Source of the DNA: Microbacterium candidum
GTDB taxonomy: Bacteria > Actinomycetota > Actinomycetes > Actinomycetales > Microbacteriaceae
Assembly: GCF_030315975.1 (NCBI RefSeq)
Contig: NZ_JASXSZ010000001.1
Location: forward strand, 1,054,001 to 1,118,000
Direction of reading: 5' to 3'
DNA: 64,000 nt
In this document: piece by piece, positions 24,915-34,373 of the stretch
How positions within the stretch are numbered: the first letter of the stretch is position 1
How the letters are laid out: each line of letters starts with the position of its first letter
The notes under the pieces: generated by a model
Database searches by the model: none
The model's input: the letters and a program-made list of their open reading frames with translations, nothing else
Told to the model about the DNA's origin: nothing
Position numbers and translations under genes: made by a program

Positions 24915-26066
24915 ATGGCGAAGACGACCGTCGCGGCATCAGCGGCGACCTCGGCACGCTCCGGCGGCTCCGGCATCCGGGAGATCATGGAGCTCGCGAT
25001 GGGGCGCGAGGACATCGCGCGCTTGGAGGTCGGGGAACCGGATTCCCCCTGTGCGATGCACATCGCGGAGGCCGGTGTGAGGGCCTGCATCGCCCCGGTC
25101 GGCTACGTCCAGGGGGCAGGCGTCCCCGAACTGCGGGTCGCGATCGCGAAGTCCCTCACCCGCCGGTATGGCAGCGAGGTCGACCCCGCTCGCATCATCG
25201 TCACGCACGGCGCAGCCCAGGGCATCGCGCTGGCGTTCTCTCTGCTGTTGCGGGCGGGCGACTCGATCCTCGTGCCCGACCCTGCGTGGCCGAACTACGT
25301 CAACGTCGCGCGCGAGCTCGGCGCACGTCCGCTCGCGTACTCGCTGCGCGCAGAGAACGGCTGGCTGCCGGACGTCGATACCCTGTTCGCGCTCGCCGAC
25401 GACCGCACGCGCGTGCTGGTCCTGAACTCTCCGGGGAACCCCACCGGCGCGGTGATGCCGCGAGCGCTCGTCGCCGAGATCGTCGCCCGCGCGCGTTCGC
25501 GCGGAATCATGGTCGTATCCGACGAGGTATACGACGAGCTGATCTACGAGGGCAGATCTGCGGGGGCCGCCTTCCTCGAACCGGATGCGGTGATCGCAGC
25601 GTTCAGCTTCTCCAAGACCTACGCGATGACGGGGTGGCGTGTCGGCTATCTGCTGGTGCCGCCCGAGATGTCGACGCGCTTCGCCTACGCGCAGGAGGCG
25701 ACCACGTCCTGTCTCTCGCCAATCGTGCAAGTGGGTGCGCTCTCGGCACTCGAGGGGCCACAGGGCGCCGTGTCGGAGATGCGCGACGAGTACCGCGCGC
25801 GTCGTGACCTCCTGGTCGCGCAACTGGATGCAGCCGGGATCCGAATCGAACCGCCCGCCGGCGCGTTCTATGCGCTCCTTCCCGTCCCGGGTGGGCGGGA
25901 CGCGCGCGACGCGGCTCTGGAACTGATCGATCACGGCGTGGCGATGGCACCGGGCACCGCGTTCGGCGCGGTCGCGGCCGACCGGCTGCGCGTCTCGCTC
26001 GCGAGCAGCCGGGAGACCCTGCGCATCGGCCTTGAGCGGTATCTCGCCTGGTACGGCGCGAAGTGA
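24915..26066 (+). CDS. Class I/II PLP aminotransferase
   Basis: A 383-residue fold-type I aminotransferase of the aspartate aminotransferase subgroup. Visible are GYVQGAGVPELR, NSPGNPTGAV (with the substrate-carboxylate region), SDEVYDEL, the PLP lysine K234 in SFSKTYAMTGWRVGY, and a C-terminal RVSLASSRETLRIG with the second Arg. It moves an amino group between an amino acid and a 2-oxo acid. An AGGGGG precedes the ATG. The gene is followed by an Lrp/AsnC regulator, a frequent pairing for amino-acid catabolism. The amino acid substrate cannot be named. Confidence 0.88.
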   Translation: MAKTTVAASAATSARSGGSGIREIMELAMGREDIARLEVGEPDSPCAMHIAEAGVRACIAPVGYVQGAGVPELRVAIAKSLTRRYGSEVDPARIIVTHGAAQGIALAFSLLLRAGDSILVPDPAWPNYVNVARELGARPLAYSLRAENGWLPDVDTLFALADDRTRVLVLNSPGNPTGAVMPRALVAEIVARARSRGIMVVSDEVYDELIYEGRSAGAAFLEPDAVIAAFSFSKTYAMTGWRVGYLLVPPEMSTRFAYAQEATTSCLSPIVQVGALSALEGPQGAVSEMRDEYRARRDLLVAQLDAAGIRIEPPAGAFYALLPVPGGRDARDAALELIDHGVAMAPGTAFGAVAADRLRVSLASSRETLRIGLERYLAWYGAK

Positions 26067-26119
26067 GTCCGCCGGGTCGCGGCTACACTGACCGCGGGCA
26101 GAGCGCCCGAGGAGGCGAA

Positions 26120-26677
26120 GTGGCGAAGAAGTACAGGAACACGGCGGCCCTTTCGCGGCTGGTCGAGCGGCCTGCCGAATCGGTGGCGATCGACGCGATC
26201 GACCGCGCGATCCTCCTGGAGCTATCGGCGGATGCGAGGCTGTCGCATCGCGCGCTGGCCCGCAACGTTCAGATGTCGGCACCCGCAGTCGCTGAGCGCG
26301 TCGCGCGTCTCGAGCGGCTGGGCGTCATCAAAGGGTACGCGGCAGCGATCGATTGGGACCGTCTCGGGTACAGCGTGCTCGTCTTCGTCCTCATCGTCCT
26401 GGACACGGGCAACGACATCGAACCGACGACGGACGCGCTGCGTGCGATCGAGGAGTTGGAGGACCTCACGGTCCTCGCCGGTCGCTACGACATGATCGCG
26501 CGCTTCCGTCTGCGCGACCATGCGCACGTGCGCGAGCTCCTCCTCGATCGCCTCTGGCAGCTGCCGAACGTCTCCCGGATGGAGACGACATTCGGACTCG
26601 GCGGCATCCCGCTGGAGTCACTGACCGCCCGGCTGCTCACCTCCGACGATGACGAGCGTGACACGATCGCGGAGTAG
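26120..26677 (+). CDS. Lrp/AsnC-family transcriptional regulator
   Basis: A 185-residue Lrp/AsnC protein. The N-terminal helix-turn-helix starts at AIDAIDRAILLELSADARLSHRALA and continues with SAPAVAERVARLERLGVIKGY; the C-terminal RAM-like domain includes LVFVLIVLD and a segment on ETTFGLGGI. GTG 26120 was chosen because GAGGAGG lies just upstream and everything before it looks non-coding; a GTG at 26063 overlapping the aminotransferase stop is an alternative. It has an N-terminal extension of about 25 residues (KKYRNTAALSRLV). It probably senses an amino acid and controls the aminotransferase and perhaps the transporter operon downstream. Confidence 0.85.
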   Translation: MAKKYRNTAALSRLVERPAESVAIDAIDRAILLELSADARLSHRALARNVQMSAPAVAERVARLERLGVIKGYAAAIDWDRLGYSVLVFVLIVLDTGNDIEPTTDALRAIEELEDLTVLAGRYDMIARFRLRDHAHVRELLLDRLWQLPNVSRMETTFGLGGIPLESLTARLLTSDDDERDTIAE

Positions 26678-26733
26678 CCCAGCCCTCCAGAAACATTACA
26701 AACGCGTCGGATCAAACATTCGACACCATACAG

Positions 26734-26776
26734 ATACAAAGTATTTTTGACGTTCCTCTTCCATTCGAGAAGGATT
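26734..26776 (+). promoter_or_regulatory. AT-rich promoter region of second ABC operon with dyad ATAC-AAA-GTAT
   Basis: The hyphenated palindrome ATACAAAGTAT lies at 26734-26744, directly before TTGACG (26747-26752). A weak -10 (AAGGAT or AGGATT, 26770-26776) follows at 17-18 bp. The long leader then runs to the ATG at 26873. The local AT content is much higher than in the flanking genes. Regulator unknown. Confidence 0.4.
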
Positions 26777-26872
26777 TGGGCCAAGCTGGGACAGTTGTGA
26801 CGCACGACGACGTGCGATGCAGCATCAGCATCTGCTGACTGTCCTGTTCCATCTCCCGAACCTAGGAACGCC

Positions 26873-27907
26873 ATGAAGAAGTCACTCCTCCTTGCCGCGG
26901 CGACCGCCGCCAGCGCGCTCGCATTGGTGCTGACGGCCTGCACGGGGCCCGAGACCACGGCCGGCGACAGTTCGAGCGCGGCGGGCGCCTCGGGGAAGTC
27001 GGTCTGGTACGCCGATGTCATCGACTCGAACCCGACGACCGTCGCCGTCGCGCAGGGCATGAACTCGGTCTTCTCGAAGAACGGCGTGAAGATGACCCGC
27101 TCGCTCGCCGTCGACCCGACGACAGGGCAGCTCGACATCGGCGCCCAGTCCCAGGCGATCACGCGCGCCATCCAGAGCAACCCCGCGGCGATCGCGTATT
27201 TCATGCTCGACCCGACCGCCTCGCGACCTCAGGTCGAGCAGGCGATGACGGCGAAGATCCCGGTCTTCGCAGCATTCGGCAAGCCGTCCTTCGATGTCAA
27301 CGCCTTCATCGCGTTGTATGACAACCAGCAGGGCTACACGTCGGCGAAGTACCTCGCGTCGCAACTGCAGAAGGGGGACAAGGTCGCCATCATCAGCGGC
27401 CCGAACGTCATCAACGTCAACGACGAGGTGGCCGGCGCGACCAAGGCGCTTCAGGAGGCCGGCATGACCATCGTGGGCAACGTCGAGCAGCAGCGGAATC
27501 TCACGGACGATGCCAATGGCGGCAAGACGGTCATGCAGGGCATCTTGCAGCAGAATCCCGATGTCAAGGGCGTGTTCGTATACAACGACGAGACGGTTCT
27601 CGGGGCCATCGCCGTCGCGAAGCAGGCTGGCAAGAACATCCTGTTCACAAGCCGGAACGCCACGATCGACGCGATCAATGCGATCAAGGCGGGCGATTTG
27701 CTCGGCACGTGCGACATCCAGCCTGTGCAGATGGGCGAGCTGCTGGCGACGGCCATCGTCGCTGAGATCACCGGCCGGAAGACGTACACGAAGTCCGAGC
27801 AGATCCCTTCCCCGTCCGCGGAGAAGTGCATGGTGACCAAGGACAACGTATCCGAGTGGAAGTCGCCGGAGCAGCTCGTCAACTACGTCAAGATCCCCAT
27901 GGGCTGA
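26873..27907 (+). CDS. Ribose-type ABC transporter substrate-binding lipoprotein
   Basis: A 344-residue lipoprotein with lipobox VLTAC (Cys23), a Ser/Ala/Gly tether, and a Peripla_BP_4 fold (NPTTVAVAQGMNSVF, a strand ending AAIAYFMLDP, KVAIISGPNV, DVKGVFVYNDETVLGA, ending in DLLGTCDIQPVQMGELL). It is anchored to the outer face of the membrane. The next two genes supply ATPase and permease. The genes after these (hydantoinase/oxoprolinase, DUF917, amidohydrolase) suggest that the ligand is the substrate of those enzymes rather than a sugar. Confidence 0.9.
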   Translation: MKKSLLLAAATAASALALVLTACTGPETTAGDSSSAAGASGKSVWYADVIDSNPTTVAVAQGMNSVFSKNGVKMTRSLAVDPTTGQLDIGAQSQAITRAIQSNPAAIAYFMLDPTASRPQVEQAMTAKIPVFAAFGKPSFDVNAFIALYDNQQGYTSAKYLASQLQKGDKVAIISGPNVINVNDEVAGATKALQEAGMTIVGNVEQQRNLTDDANGGKTVMQGILQQNPDVKGVFVYNDETVLGAIAVAKQAGKNILFTSRNATIDAINAIKAGDLLGTCDIQPVQMGELLATAIVAEITGRKTYTKSEQIPSPSAEKCMVTKDNVSEWKSPEQLVNYVKIPMG

Positions 27908-27912
27908 GTTCC

Positions 27913-29466
27913 GTGTCGACATTGATCGGACTCCGCGACGTGACGGTGGAGTATCCCGGGAACCGGGCTCTCGACCAGGTCACACTCGACATCAATCCCG
28001 GGGAGGTGCTCGCCATCGTCGGTGCCAACGGCTCCGGGAAGACAACGCTTCTGAGCGTGCTGACGGGCCAGCGCCGACCGACATCAGGATCGGTCGTCGG
28101 CCCGGACGGGGACATCGTCTTCGACCGGCCGGCGGCCGCCCTCGCGGCGGGCGTCGCGCTTGTACCGCAGGAGCCCTTGATGGCACCCACGCTGCCGGCG
28201 TGGGAGAACCTGATCGTCGGTCAGACCCATCTGTGGCGTCCGGCGCCGAATCGCGCGACGCGAGCCTCGGCCCGTGATCGCGTCCGCGAGGTGCTGCCGC
28301 ACGTCGACCCGGACATCCCCGCAGGCGAACTCCGCAAAGCGGATCGCGCGGTGCTGGGTCTTGCACGCGGGATGCTGACAGACCCTCACGTGCTCGCGCT
28401 CGATGAGCCGACAGCCGTTCTCGGTGACCGGGGCGTCGAACTGGTCGAGCAGATCACGCGTGGAGTGACCGCGAGAGGGGGAGCGGTCGTGATCGTCAGT
28501 CATCGGCTACGCGACATCGTCCGCCTCGCCGATCGTGTCGCGGTGCTCGTCGACGGGAAGCTGAAACTGGACGCCGCTGTCGCGGACGTGTCCATCGAGG
28601 AGATCATCGATTCGCTGGCCGCAGGCCGTGGAGTGGCCGTCTCAGCCCACGAGCGCCCGACCGACGCACCGGTCCTCGGCGAGGACGTGCTCAGCGTCAC
28701 AACCGATCGGTCGCACTCTGGGCTGGAGGTGTCCGACCTGTCGGTGCGCTCCGGCGAGATCGTGGGGCTCGTCGGCATGGCAGGAAGCGGTCGCACTCGT
28801 CTGTGCAAGCTCGTCGCCGGGGTTCTGGGGGATCCGCAGGGCGTGCGCTTCCGTGGTGGACGCCCGCCGCGTTCGGCGCGTGCGGCGCGTCGGGCGGGCA
28901 TCGCGTATATCCCCGAGGACCGCCTGAACGAAGGCCTCTTTCCGCCGCTCTCGGTTGCGATGAACATCGAAGTGGGCGATCTCGTTCGCCGCAGCCTCGC
29001 CAGCGTCACAAGATTCAGCCCGAGCAAGTCCGCGACGCAGCGGGCCATCGATCGATTCGGGATCAAGACGCCGTCTCAGAGCGTCGAGGTCACCGCGCTC
29101 AGCGGCGGCAACGCGCAGCGCGTCGTGATCGCACGGGAACTCATGAACGAACCACGGCTGTTGGTCGCCGACGAGCCCACCCAGGGCGTAGACCGCGCCG
29201 GTCGAGCCGCGATCCACGACCTCATGCGCGATTTCGTCCTGCGCGGCGGCGGCGTTCTCGTGGTCAGCTCCGAATTCGAGGAGCTCCAGGAGATCGCATC
29301 CCGGCTCTACGTGATGGTGGACGGCCGCGTCGTCGCGGACGTGCCCGCCGACACCCCATATGCGCGACTGGTGGCCTTGGCATCGGGTCTCGACGACGGC
29401 GCGTCGGCCGAGCAGGACATCCCCCATCTGACTGAGAACGACCCGACTCGAAACGGACAGCTGTGA
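27913..29466 (+). CDS. Ribose-type ABC transporter double ATPase with atypical first signature
   Basis: A 517-residue double ABC ATPase. Domain 1: Walker A VGANGSGKTT, Walker B VLALDEPTAVL, but the segment that should hold the signature reads GELRKADRAVLGLARGML, so LSGGQ is lost. Domain 2: the Walker A is degenerate (GMAGSGRTRL, Lys replaced by Arg) but the signature ALSGGNAQRVVIA and ADEPTQGVDRAG are intact. One composite ATP site (Walker A of domain 1 with signature of domain 2) stays complete. The GTG start is five bases after the binding-protein stop. The last bases overlap the permease start (TGATG). Confidence 0.88.
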   Translation: MSTLIGLRDVTVEYPGNRALDQVTLDINPGEVLAIVGANGSGKTTLLSVLTGQRRPTSGSVVGPDGDIVFDRPAAALAAGVALVPQEPLMAPTLPAWENLIVGQTHLWRPAPNRATRASARDRVREVLPHVDPDIPAGELRKADRAVLGLARGMLTDPHVLALDEPTAVLGDRGVELVEQITRGVTARGGAVVIVSHRLRDIVRLADRVAVLVDGKLKLDAAVADVSIEEIIDSLAAGRGVAVSAHERPTDAPVLGEDVLSVTTDRSHSGLEVSDLSVRSGEIVGLVGMAGSGRTRLCKLVAGVLGDPQGVRFRGGRPPRSARAARRAGIAYIPEDRLNEGLFPPLSVAMNIEVGDLVRRSLASVTRFSPSKSATQRAIDRFGIKTPSQSVEVTALSGGNAQRVVIARELMNEPRLLVADEPTQGVDRAGRAAIHDLMRDFVLRGGGVLVVSSEFEELQEIASRLYVMVDGRVVADVPADTPYARLVALASGLDDGASAEQDIPHLTENDPTRNGQL

Positions 29467-30434
29467 TGATCGACACCACGACTCTGATGTCTACCCGCCG
29501 AGGGCCCGGACAGTACGTCCGCGCGCACACCACGGACATCATGCTTCCCGCGGCGCTCGTCGTCCTCATCATCATCGGCCTCGTCCTCTTCCCGAGCTTC
29601 CGGTCGGTGACGAACTTCTTCAACATCCTCACGTTCTCGTCGGTGCTGTTGATCGTCGCGATCGGCGAGACATTCGTCGTTCTCGGTCGCGCCGCCGACC
29701 TCACCGTCGGCTCGATGGTCGGCCTCTCCGGCGCCATCCTCGCCGTACTCTCGACGACTATGCCCGCGGTGCCAGCCGTGGCACTCTCCATCATCATCGG
29801 GACGCTCATCGGCGCTCTGCAGGGCATCATCATCACGAAGGTGAGGATCTCCTTCCTCATCGTGACACTCGGTCTCTACTCCATCCTGCGCAGCCAGGTG
29901 CAGGTTCTGCTCGGCGGCCAGAGCCAGAACGTCGACATCAGCTGGCTGCAGACCCTGTCCAACGGCTACGTCGGCATCGTCCCCAATCTCGTCATCATTG
30001 CTCTCGTCGTGTTCGTCGTCGCGACCCTTGTCCTGCGCGGCACCGGGTTCGGCCGGGCACTATACGCCGTCGGTGCGAGCCCCGAGACCGCACGACTTGC
30101 TGGCATCCCGGTCGCGCGCGTCGTCATCATCTCGTTCGCGATCAGCGCGTTCGCGGCATCCGTCGCAGGCATCCTGACGGTCGGAACCCTCGGTTCGGCG
30201 CAAACCACCGCCGGGTCCGGGATGGAGCTCGTGGCGCTGTCAGCGGTCCTGTTGGGCGGCACACGCTTCTCCGGCGGCTATGGCAGCGCGACCCGCACGC
30301 TCGTCGGCGTGCTCTTCCTCGGCGTACTGAACAGTCTGCTGTACGCGGCGGGCATCAGCTCGTTCTGGCAAGGCACCGCCTCCGGTCTCGTGCTCATCCT
30401 CGCCGTCGCGCTCGACCGCACGCGCAAAGACTGA
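29466..30434 (+). CDS. Ribose-type ABC transporter permease
   Basis: A 322-residue integral membrane protein of the BPD_transp_2 family with about eight to nine hydrophobic segments. Family stretches are VLGRAADLTVGSMVGLSGAI, ALQGIIITKVRISFLIVTLG, and the ATPase-docking loop GTGFGRALYAVGASPETARL. The ATG overlaps the ATPase stop by one base. It forms the channel for the importer of the second DUF917 module. Confidence 0.9.
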   Translation: MIDTTTLMSTRRGPGQYVRAHTTDIMLPAALVVLIIIGLVLFPSFRSVTNFFNILTFSSVLLIVAIGETFVVLGRAADLTVGSMVGLSGAILAVLSTTMPAVPAVALSIIIGTLIGALQGIIITKVRISFLIVTLGLYSILRSQVQVLLGGQSQNVDISWLQTLSNGYVGIVPNLVIIALVVFVVATLVLRGTGFGRALYAVGASPETARLAGIPVARVVIISFAISAFAASVAGILTVGTLGSAQTTAGSGMELVALSAVLLGGTRFSGGYGSATRTLVGVLFLGVLNSLLYAAGISSFWQGTASGLVLILAVALDRTRKD

Positions 30435-30467
30435 CATCCGCTCACCCCAACCACGACAGGAGAAACT

Positions 30468-32018
30468 ATGGGCCTGCGCATCGGCATCGACGTCGGCGGC
30501 ACCAACACCGACGCCGCCGTCCTCGACGGCGACACGGTCGTCGCCGCGACCAAGGCGACGACAACCGAGGACGTCACGACCGGCATCTTGAACGCCCTCA
30601 TCGAAGTGCTGTCGGCGATCGACGTCGCCCAGGTGGATGCGGTCTTCATCGGAACCACCCACTTCATCAACGCCATCGCGCAGGGCAAGGACCTCGCGAC
30701 GGTCGCGGCCGTCCGGATCGCGACCCCGCCACAGTCCCTCCTGCCGACGATCGACTGGCCGGACCGCCTGCTGCCGGTGATCGGCGACAACTTCCACGTC
30801 GTTCGTGGAGGATCCCAGTTCGACGGCCGACTGCTCAACGAGCTCGACGAGAAGGGTCTGCGCGAAGTAGCTGGGAAGATCCGCGCGGCGGGCATCCGCC
30901 ACGTCGCGCTCAGCTCGGTGTTCTCCTCGGTCAACGCGGACCCCGAGATCCGCGCGGCGGAGATCCTCGAAGAGGAGTTGCCCGAGTCCACCATCACGCG
31001 ATCGGCGCTCGTCGGCCGTGTGGGTCTCCTCGAGCGCGAGAACGCCACGATCCTGAACGCAGCGCTGCGAGATCTGGCGGATCGCGTGATCAGCGGACTC
31101 GAGCGCGTGGTCGGCGGCGTCGGCATCACCGCGCCGATTCTGCTGTCGCAGAACGACGGCACCGTCATGACGCTGGAGCGCGCGCGGCTCTTCCCGATCT
31201 TCACGATCGCCTCCGGGCCGACGAACTCGATGCGCGGAGCAGCGCTGCTCGCGGGCATCACCGACGGCGTCGTGATCGATGTGGGAGGCACCACATCGGA
31301 CATCGGCATGCTGCGGCACGGGTTCCCACGTGAGTCGACGATCGCCATGAGCCTGGCTGGAGTGCGAAGCAATTTCCGAATCCCGGACGTGCTCTCGCTC
31401 GCGCTCGGCGGTGGCACGATCATCTCGGACGACGGTGCGACCGTCGGGCCGCAGAGCGTCGGGTACCGCATCGGAACCGAGGCTCTCGTCTTCGGAGGCG
31501 GGACGACGACCTTCACGGACATTGGCGTGGCCGCCGGCGCGGATCCCATCGGCGACCCCCACCTGGTCACCGGGTTGGATCCCGATACCGTCAGACGCGG
31601 TCTCGACGTCGTCCGCGAGATGCTCGTCAGGGCGGTGGAGAAGGCCAAGCTCACTTCGGGAGACGTGCCCATCATCGCCGTCGGCGGCGGCGCGCCGCTG
31701 CTCAAGGCCATCGGCGGCCTCGAGGGGATGATCATCCCGGAGAACGCCGGCGTCGCCAACGCAGTCGGCGCCTCCTACGCGGAGGCGGGCGGAGAAGTCG
31801 ACAGCGTCTACAGCCTCGAGGGGAAGACCCGTGCACAGGTGCTCGAGGAGGCGAAGGAACTCGCAGTCGCCCGGGCCGTGGAAGCCGGCGCGGACGCCGA
31901 GCATGTCCGGATCATCGAGGCGGAGGAGGTCCCGCTCACTCACCTTCCCGGAGGCACGGCCGTGCACGCCCGCGTGAAGGCCGTCGGACCGTTCATCGCA
32001 CTCAAGAAAGGCAACTGA
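30468..32018 (+). CDS. Hydantoinase/oxoprolinase family protein (HyuA-like)
   Basis: A 516-residue protein of the hydantoinase A/oxoprolinase family with actin-like ATPase features. It opens with GIDVGGTNTDAAVLDGD (phosphate loop 1), then GTTHFINAI, SSVFSSVN, ASGPTNSMRGAALLAGI and VIDVGGTTSDIGML (phosphate loop 2), and later LALGGGT. It is shorter than ATP-dependent N-methylhydantoinase A (about 690), lacking the C-terminal region; this short form commonly pairs with DUF917 genes. It probably activates or opens a cyclic amide with ATP. AGGAGA precedes the ATG, and the DUF917 gene follows after one base. Confidence 0.88.
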   Translation: MGLRIGIDVGGTNTDAAVLDGDTVVAATKATTTEDVTTGILNALIEVLSAIDVAQVDAVFIGTTHFINAIAQGKDLATVAAVRIATPPQSLLPTIDWPDRLLPVIGDNFHVVRGGSQFDGRLLNELDEKGLREVAGKIRAAGIRHVALSSVFSSVNADPEIRAAEILEEELPESTITRSALVGRVGLLERENATILNAALRDLADRVISGLERVVGGVGITAPILLSQNDGTVMTLERARLFPIFTIASGPTNSMRGAALLAGITDGVVIDVGGTTSDIGMLRHGFPRESTIAMSLAGVRSNFRIPDVLSLALGGGTIISDDGATVGPQSVGYRIGTEALVFGGGTTTFTDIGVAAGADPIGDPHLVTGLDPDTVRRGLDVVREMLVRAVEKAKLTSGDVPIIAVGGGAPLLKAIGGLEGMIIPENAGVANAVGASYAEAGGEVDSVYSLEGKTRAQVLEEAKELAVARAVEAGADAEHVRIIEAEEVPLTHLPGGTAVHARVKAVGPFIALKKGN

Positions 32019-32019
32019 C

Positions 32020-33099
32020 ATGCGACTCATCGACGAGGCAGCCCTCGATGACATCACCCTCGGCTCCACGATCTTCGGCGCCGGCGGCGGCGGCGATCCG
32101 TACATCGGAAAGCTCCTCGCGCGCGATGCGATCCGTCGCTTCGGCCCCGTGCCGCTCGTCGACGTCGAAGAAGTGCCCGATGACGCGAACGTTGTGTTCA
32201 TCGCGGGCATGGGCGCGCCGGGAGTCCTGACCGAGAAGGTGCCGCGCGCGCACGAGTACGACAGGGTGCTGCGTGAGCTTGAGAAGCACACCGGCAAGAA
32301 GTACGACTACGTGTGCCCCGCGGAGGCGGGCGGGCTCAACGCGGTCACTCCATTCGCGACGGCAGCCGTCGTCGGCGTGCCCGTGATCGATGCCGATGGC
32401 ATGGGGCGCGCCTACCCCCACCTCGAGATGGTGACTCCGACGCTGTACGGCGGCAAGGCGACCCCACTCGTGATGGTCGACGAGCACGGCAACAACATGT
32501 TCCTCAACTGCGACGACAACGCATGGGTCGAGCTGATCGCCCGGGCCGCCGTGGTGACGAGCGGGGCGAACACGACGCTGGCGCTGTATCCGATGACCGG
32601 AGCGCAGGCCAAGGCCTGGCTCGTGCGGGGTGTGCTGAGCGCCGCGGCCGACGTCGGCCGTGCGATCCGCGAGGCTCGCGCAGACCACCGTTCCGCTGTG
32701 GATGCCGTCATCGACAGCCAGAACGGCATCCTGCTGTTCGAAGGCAAGGTCGAACACGTCGAACGGCGCAACGAGGGCGGGTGGACGATCGGCCGCGCCG
32801 AGATCAGCGGACTGAACGACGACAAGGGCCGCGAGATGGTCGTCCACTTCCAGAACGAGAATCTGATGGCCGAACGCGATGGAACGATCATCGCGACGAG
32901 CCCCGACCTCATCATGGCGCTGGAGCTCGACTCGGGCGAACCGATCCCCGCGGAGGAGATCCGCTACGGGTTCCGCGTCGCCATCATCGGCCTCCCGTGC
33001 GACGCGCGCTGGCGCTCGCCCGAGGGTCTCAAGCTCTCCGGTCCACGGCGATTCGGCTACGACGTCGACTTCACGCCCGTCGAGGACTTCGTGCGATGA
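32020..33099 (+). CDS. DUF917 (S-Me-THD) family protein
   Basis: A 359-residue complete DUF917 protein: GAGGGGDPYIGKLL near the N-terminus, CPAEAGGLNAV, VIDADGMGRAYP, a central NNM-x3-CDDNAW, VVHFQNENLMA and a C-terminal CDARWRSPEGLKLSG. It is the closest relative in this window of the truncated protein at 2-604. In many genomes this family sits immediately after a HyuA-like protein, as here, and the two are thought to act together. Its stop overlaps the amidohydrolase start (ATGA). Reaction and substrate are not established by sequence. Confidence 0.88.
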   Translation: MRLIDEAALDDITLGSTIFGAGGGGDPYIGKLLARDAIRRFGPVPLVDVEEVPDDANVVFIAGMGAPGVLTEKVPRAHEYDRVLRELEKHTGKKYDYVCPAEAGGLNAVTPFATAAVVGVPVIDADGMGRAYPHLEMVTPTLYGGKATPLVMVDEHGNNMFLNCDDNAWVELIARAAVVTSGANTTLALYPMTGAQAKAWLVRGVLSAAADVGRAIREARADHRSAVDAVIDSQNGILLFEGKVEHVERRNEGGWTIGRAEISGLNDDKGREMVVHFQNENLMAERDGTIIATSPDLIMALELDSGEPIPAEEIRYGFRVAIIGLPCDARWRSPEGLKLSGPRRFGYDVDFTPVEDFVR

Positions 33100-34316
33100 C
33101 GCGCACCGTCTTCGCGGGTGGCGAGGTCTTCGACGGCACGGGCGCACCGGCGCTCCTTGCGGACGTCGCGATCGAGGGCGGCCGGATCGTCGAGGTCGCC
33201 CCCGGTCTCACCGGTGACGACATCCACGACGTCACCGGGAAGCTCATCATCCCCGGTCTCATCGACGCCCATGCGCATGCGCAGTTCGATGGAATGGACG
33301 TCGTCGCGAGTCAGCAGCAGCCCTTCTCGCTGCAGTTCTTCGAGGCGGAGCGGAACCTCAGGACGATCCTCGCGTCCGGCATCACGACGATCCGGGATGC
33401 CGGCGGCATCGACCTCGGAGTCAAGACGGCGCTTGAGCGGGGTATGATCGCCGGCCCGAGGGCGCTCATCTCCATCTCGGTGCTCAGTCAGACCGGTGGT
33501 CATGTCGACGGCTGGAATGTTCACGGCGACCACCAGCGGCTCTTGGTTCCTCATCCCGGTCGCCCCGATTGCGTGGTCGACGGGGTGGAGGGCATGCGCC
33601 AGCGCGTTCGCGAGTTGCTCCGCGCGGGCGCCGACACCATCAAGGTGTGCGCGACCGGCGGGGTCATGTCGACGCGCGACGACCCCCGCCACTCGCAGTT
33701 CTCGCTCGACGAGCTCGTCGTCTGCGTCGAGGAGGCGCGGGCAGCCGGCAAGGATGTGCTCGCGCATGCGCAGGGCGCCGCCGGCATCAAGAACGCGCTG
33801 CGGGCCGGAGTGCGCTCGATCGAGCACGGCATCTTTCTCGACGACGAATGCATCGAGCTGTTCCTGGAGACGGGTGCGTGGCTTGTGCCGACGCTGCTCG
33901 CGCCTGCGGCACTCATCGAGTCTATAGACGCCGGGATGCGCGTGACGCCGGAGATGGAGGTGAAGGCGCGATCGGTGGTCGAGGTGCATCGTGCAGCGAT
34001 CGCCCGCGCGCACGCGGCGGGCGTGCGTATCGCGATGGGCACCGACGCGGGAGTGTTCCCGCACGGACAGGCGTCGCGCGAACTCGTCTTTCTCATCGAC
34101 GCCGGGATGTCTCCGGAGGAGGCGCTTGTGGCAGCGACGTCGGGCGCTGCGGAACTGCTCCGCCTGAGTGACGAGATCGGCACCGTGACAGCCGGGAAGG
34201 CCGCCGATCTCCTGGTTCTCGGCGGCGACGCGTGGAACCTCGCGGCGTTCGCGGAGAACCTCGAGACGGTCGTGCAGGCAGGGCAGATCGTCGAACGGGA
34301 AGCAAACGCCACCTGA
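33096..34316 (+). CDS. Metal-dependent amidohydrolase (imidazolonepropionase/Xaa-Pro dipeptidase-like)
   Basis: A 406-residue amidohydrolase-superfamily TIM-barrel enzyme. The metal ligands are visible: HAHAQ after GLIDA, the Lys in TIKVCATGG, His in LAHAQG, His in SIEHGIF, and Asp in AMGTDAG. The C-terminus has GTVTAGKAADLLVLGG, the usual return to the beta-sandwich. It hydrolyses an amide or cyclic amide bond. Coupled by ATGA to the DUF917 gene, it is the last gene of the module and plausibly completes breakdown of the transported compound. Confidence 0.88.
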   Translation: MTRTVFAGGEVFDGTGAPALLADVAIEGGRIVEVAPGLTGDDIHDVTGKLIIPGLIDAHAHAQFDGMDVVASQQQPFSLQFFEAERNLRTILASGITTIRDAGGIDLGVKTALERGMIAGPRALISISVLSQTGGHVDGWNVHGDHQRLLVPHPGRPDCVVDGVEGMRQRVRELLRAGADTIKVCATGGVMSTRDDPRHSQFSLDELVVCVEEARAAGKDVLAHAQGAAGIKNALRAGVRSIEHGIFLDDECIELFLETGAWLVPTLLAPAALIESIDAGMRVTPEMEVKARSVVEVHRAAIARAHAAGVRIAMGTDAGVFPHGQASRELVFLIDAGMSPEEALVAATSGAAELLRLSDEIGTVTAGKAADLLVLGGDAWNLAAFAENLETVVQAGQIVEREANAT

Positions 34317-34373
34317 TCCTGGATTCGCCGGGGTAGTGCACGGAGGGGCGAGGCCGCCCCTGAAGGAGAGTCG

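Noticed and set aside
30435..30467. Riboswitch upstream of the hydantoinase/oxoprolinase gene
   Set aside because: The gap is only 33 bp and holds little beyond the ribosome binding site.
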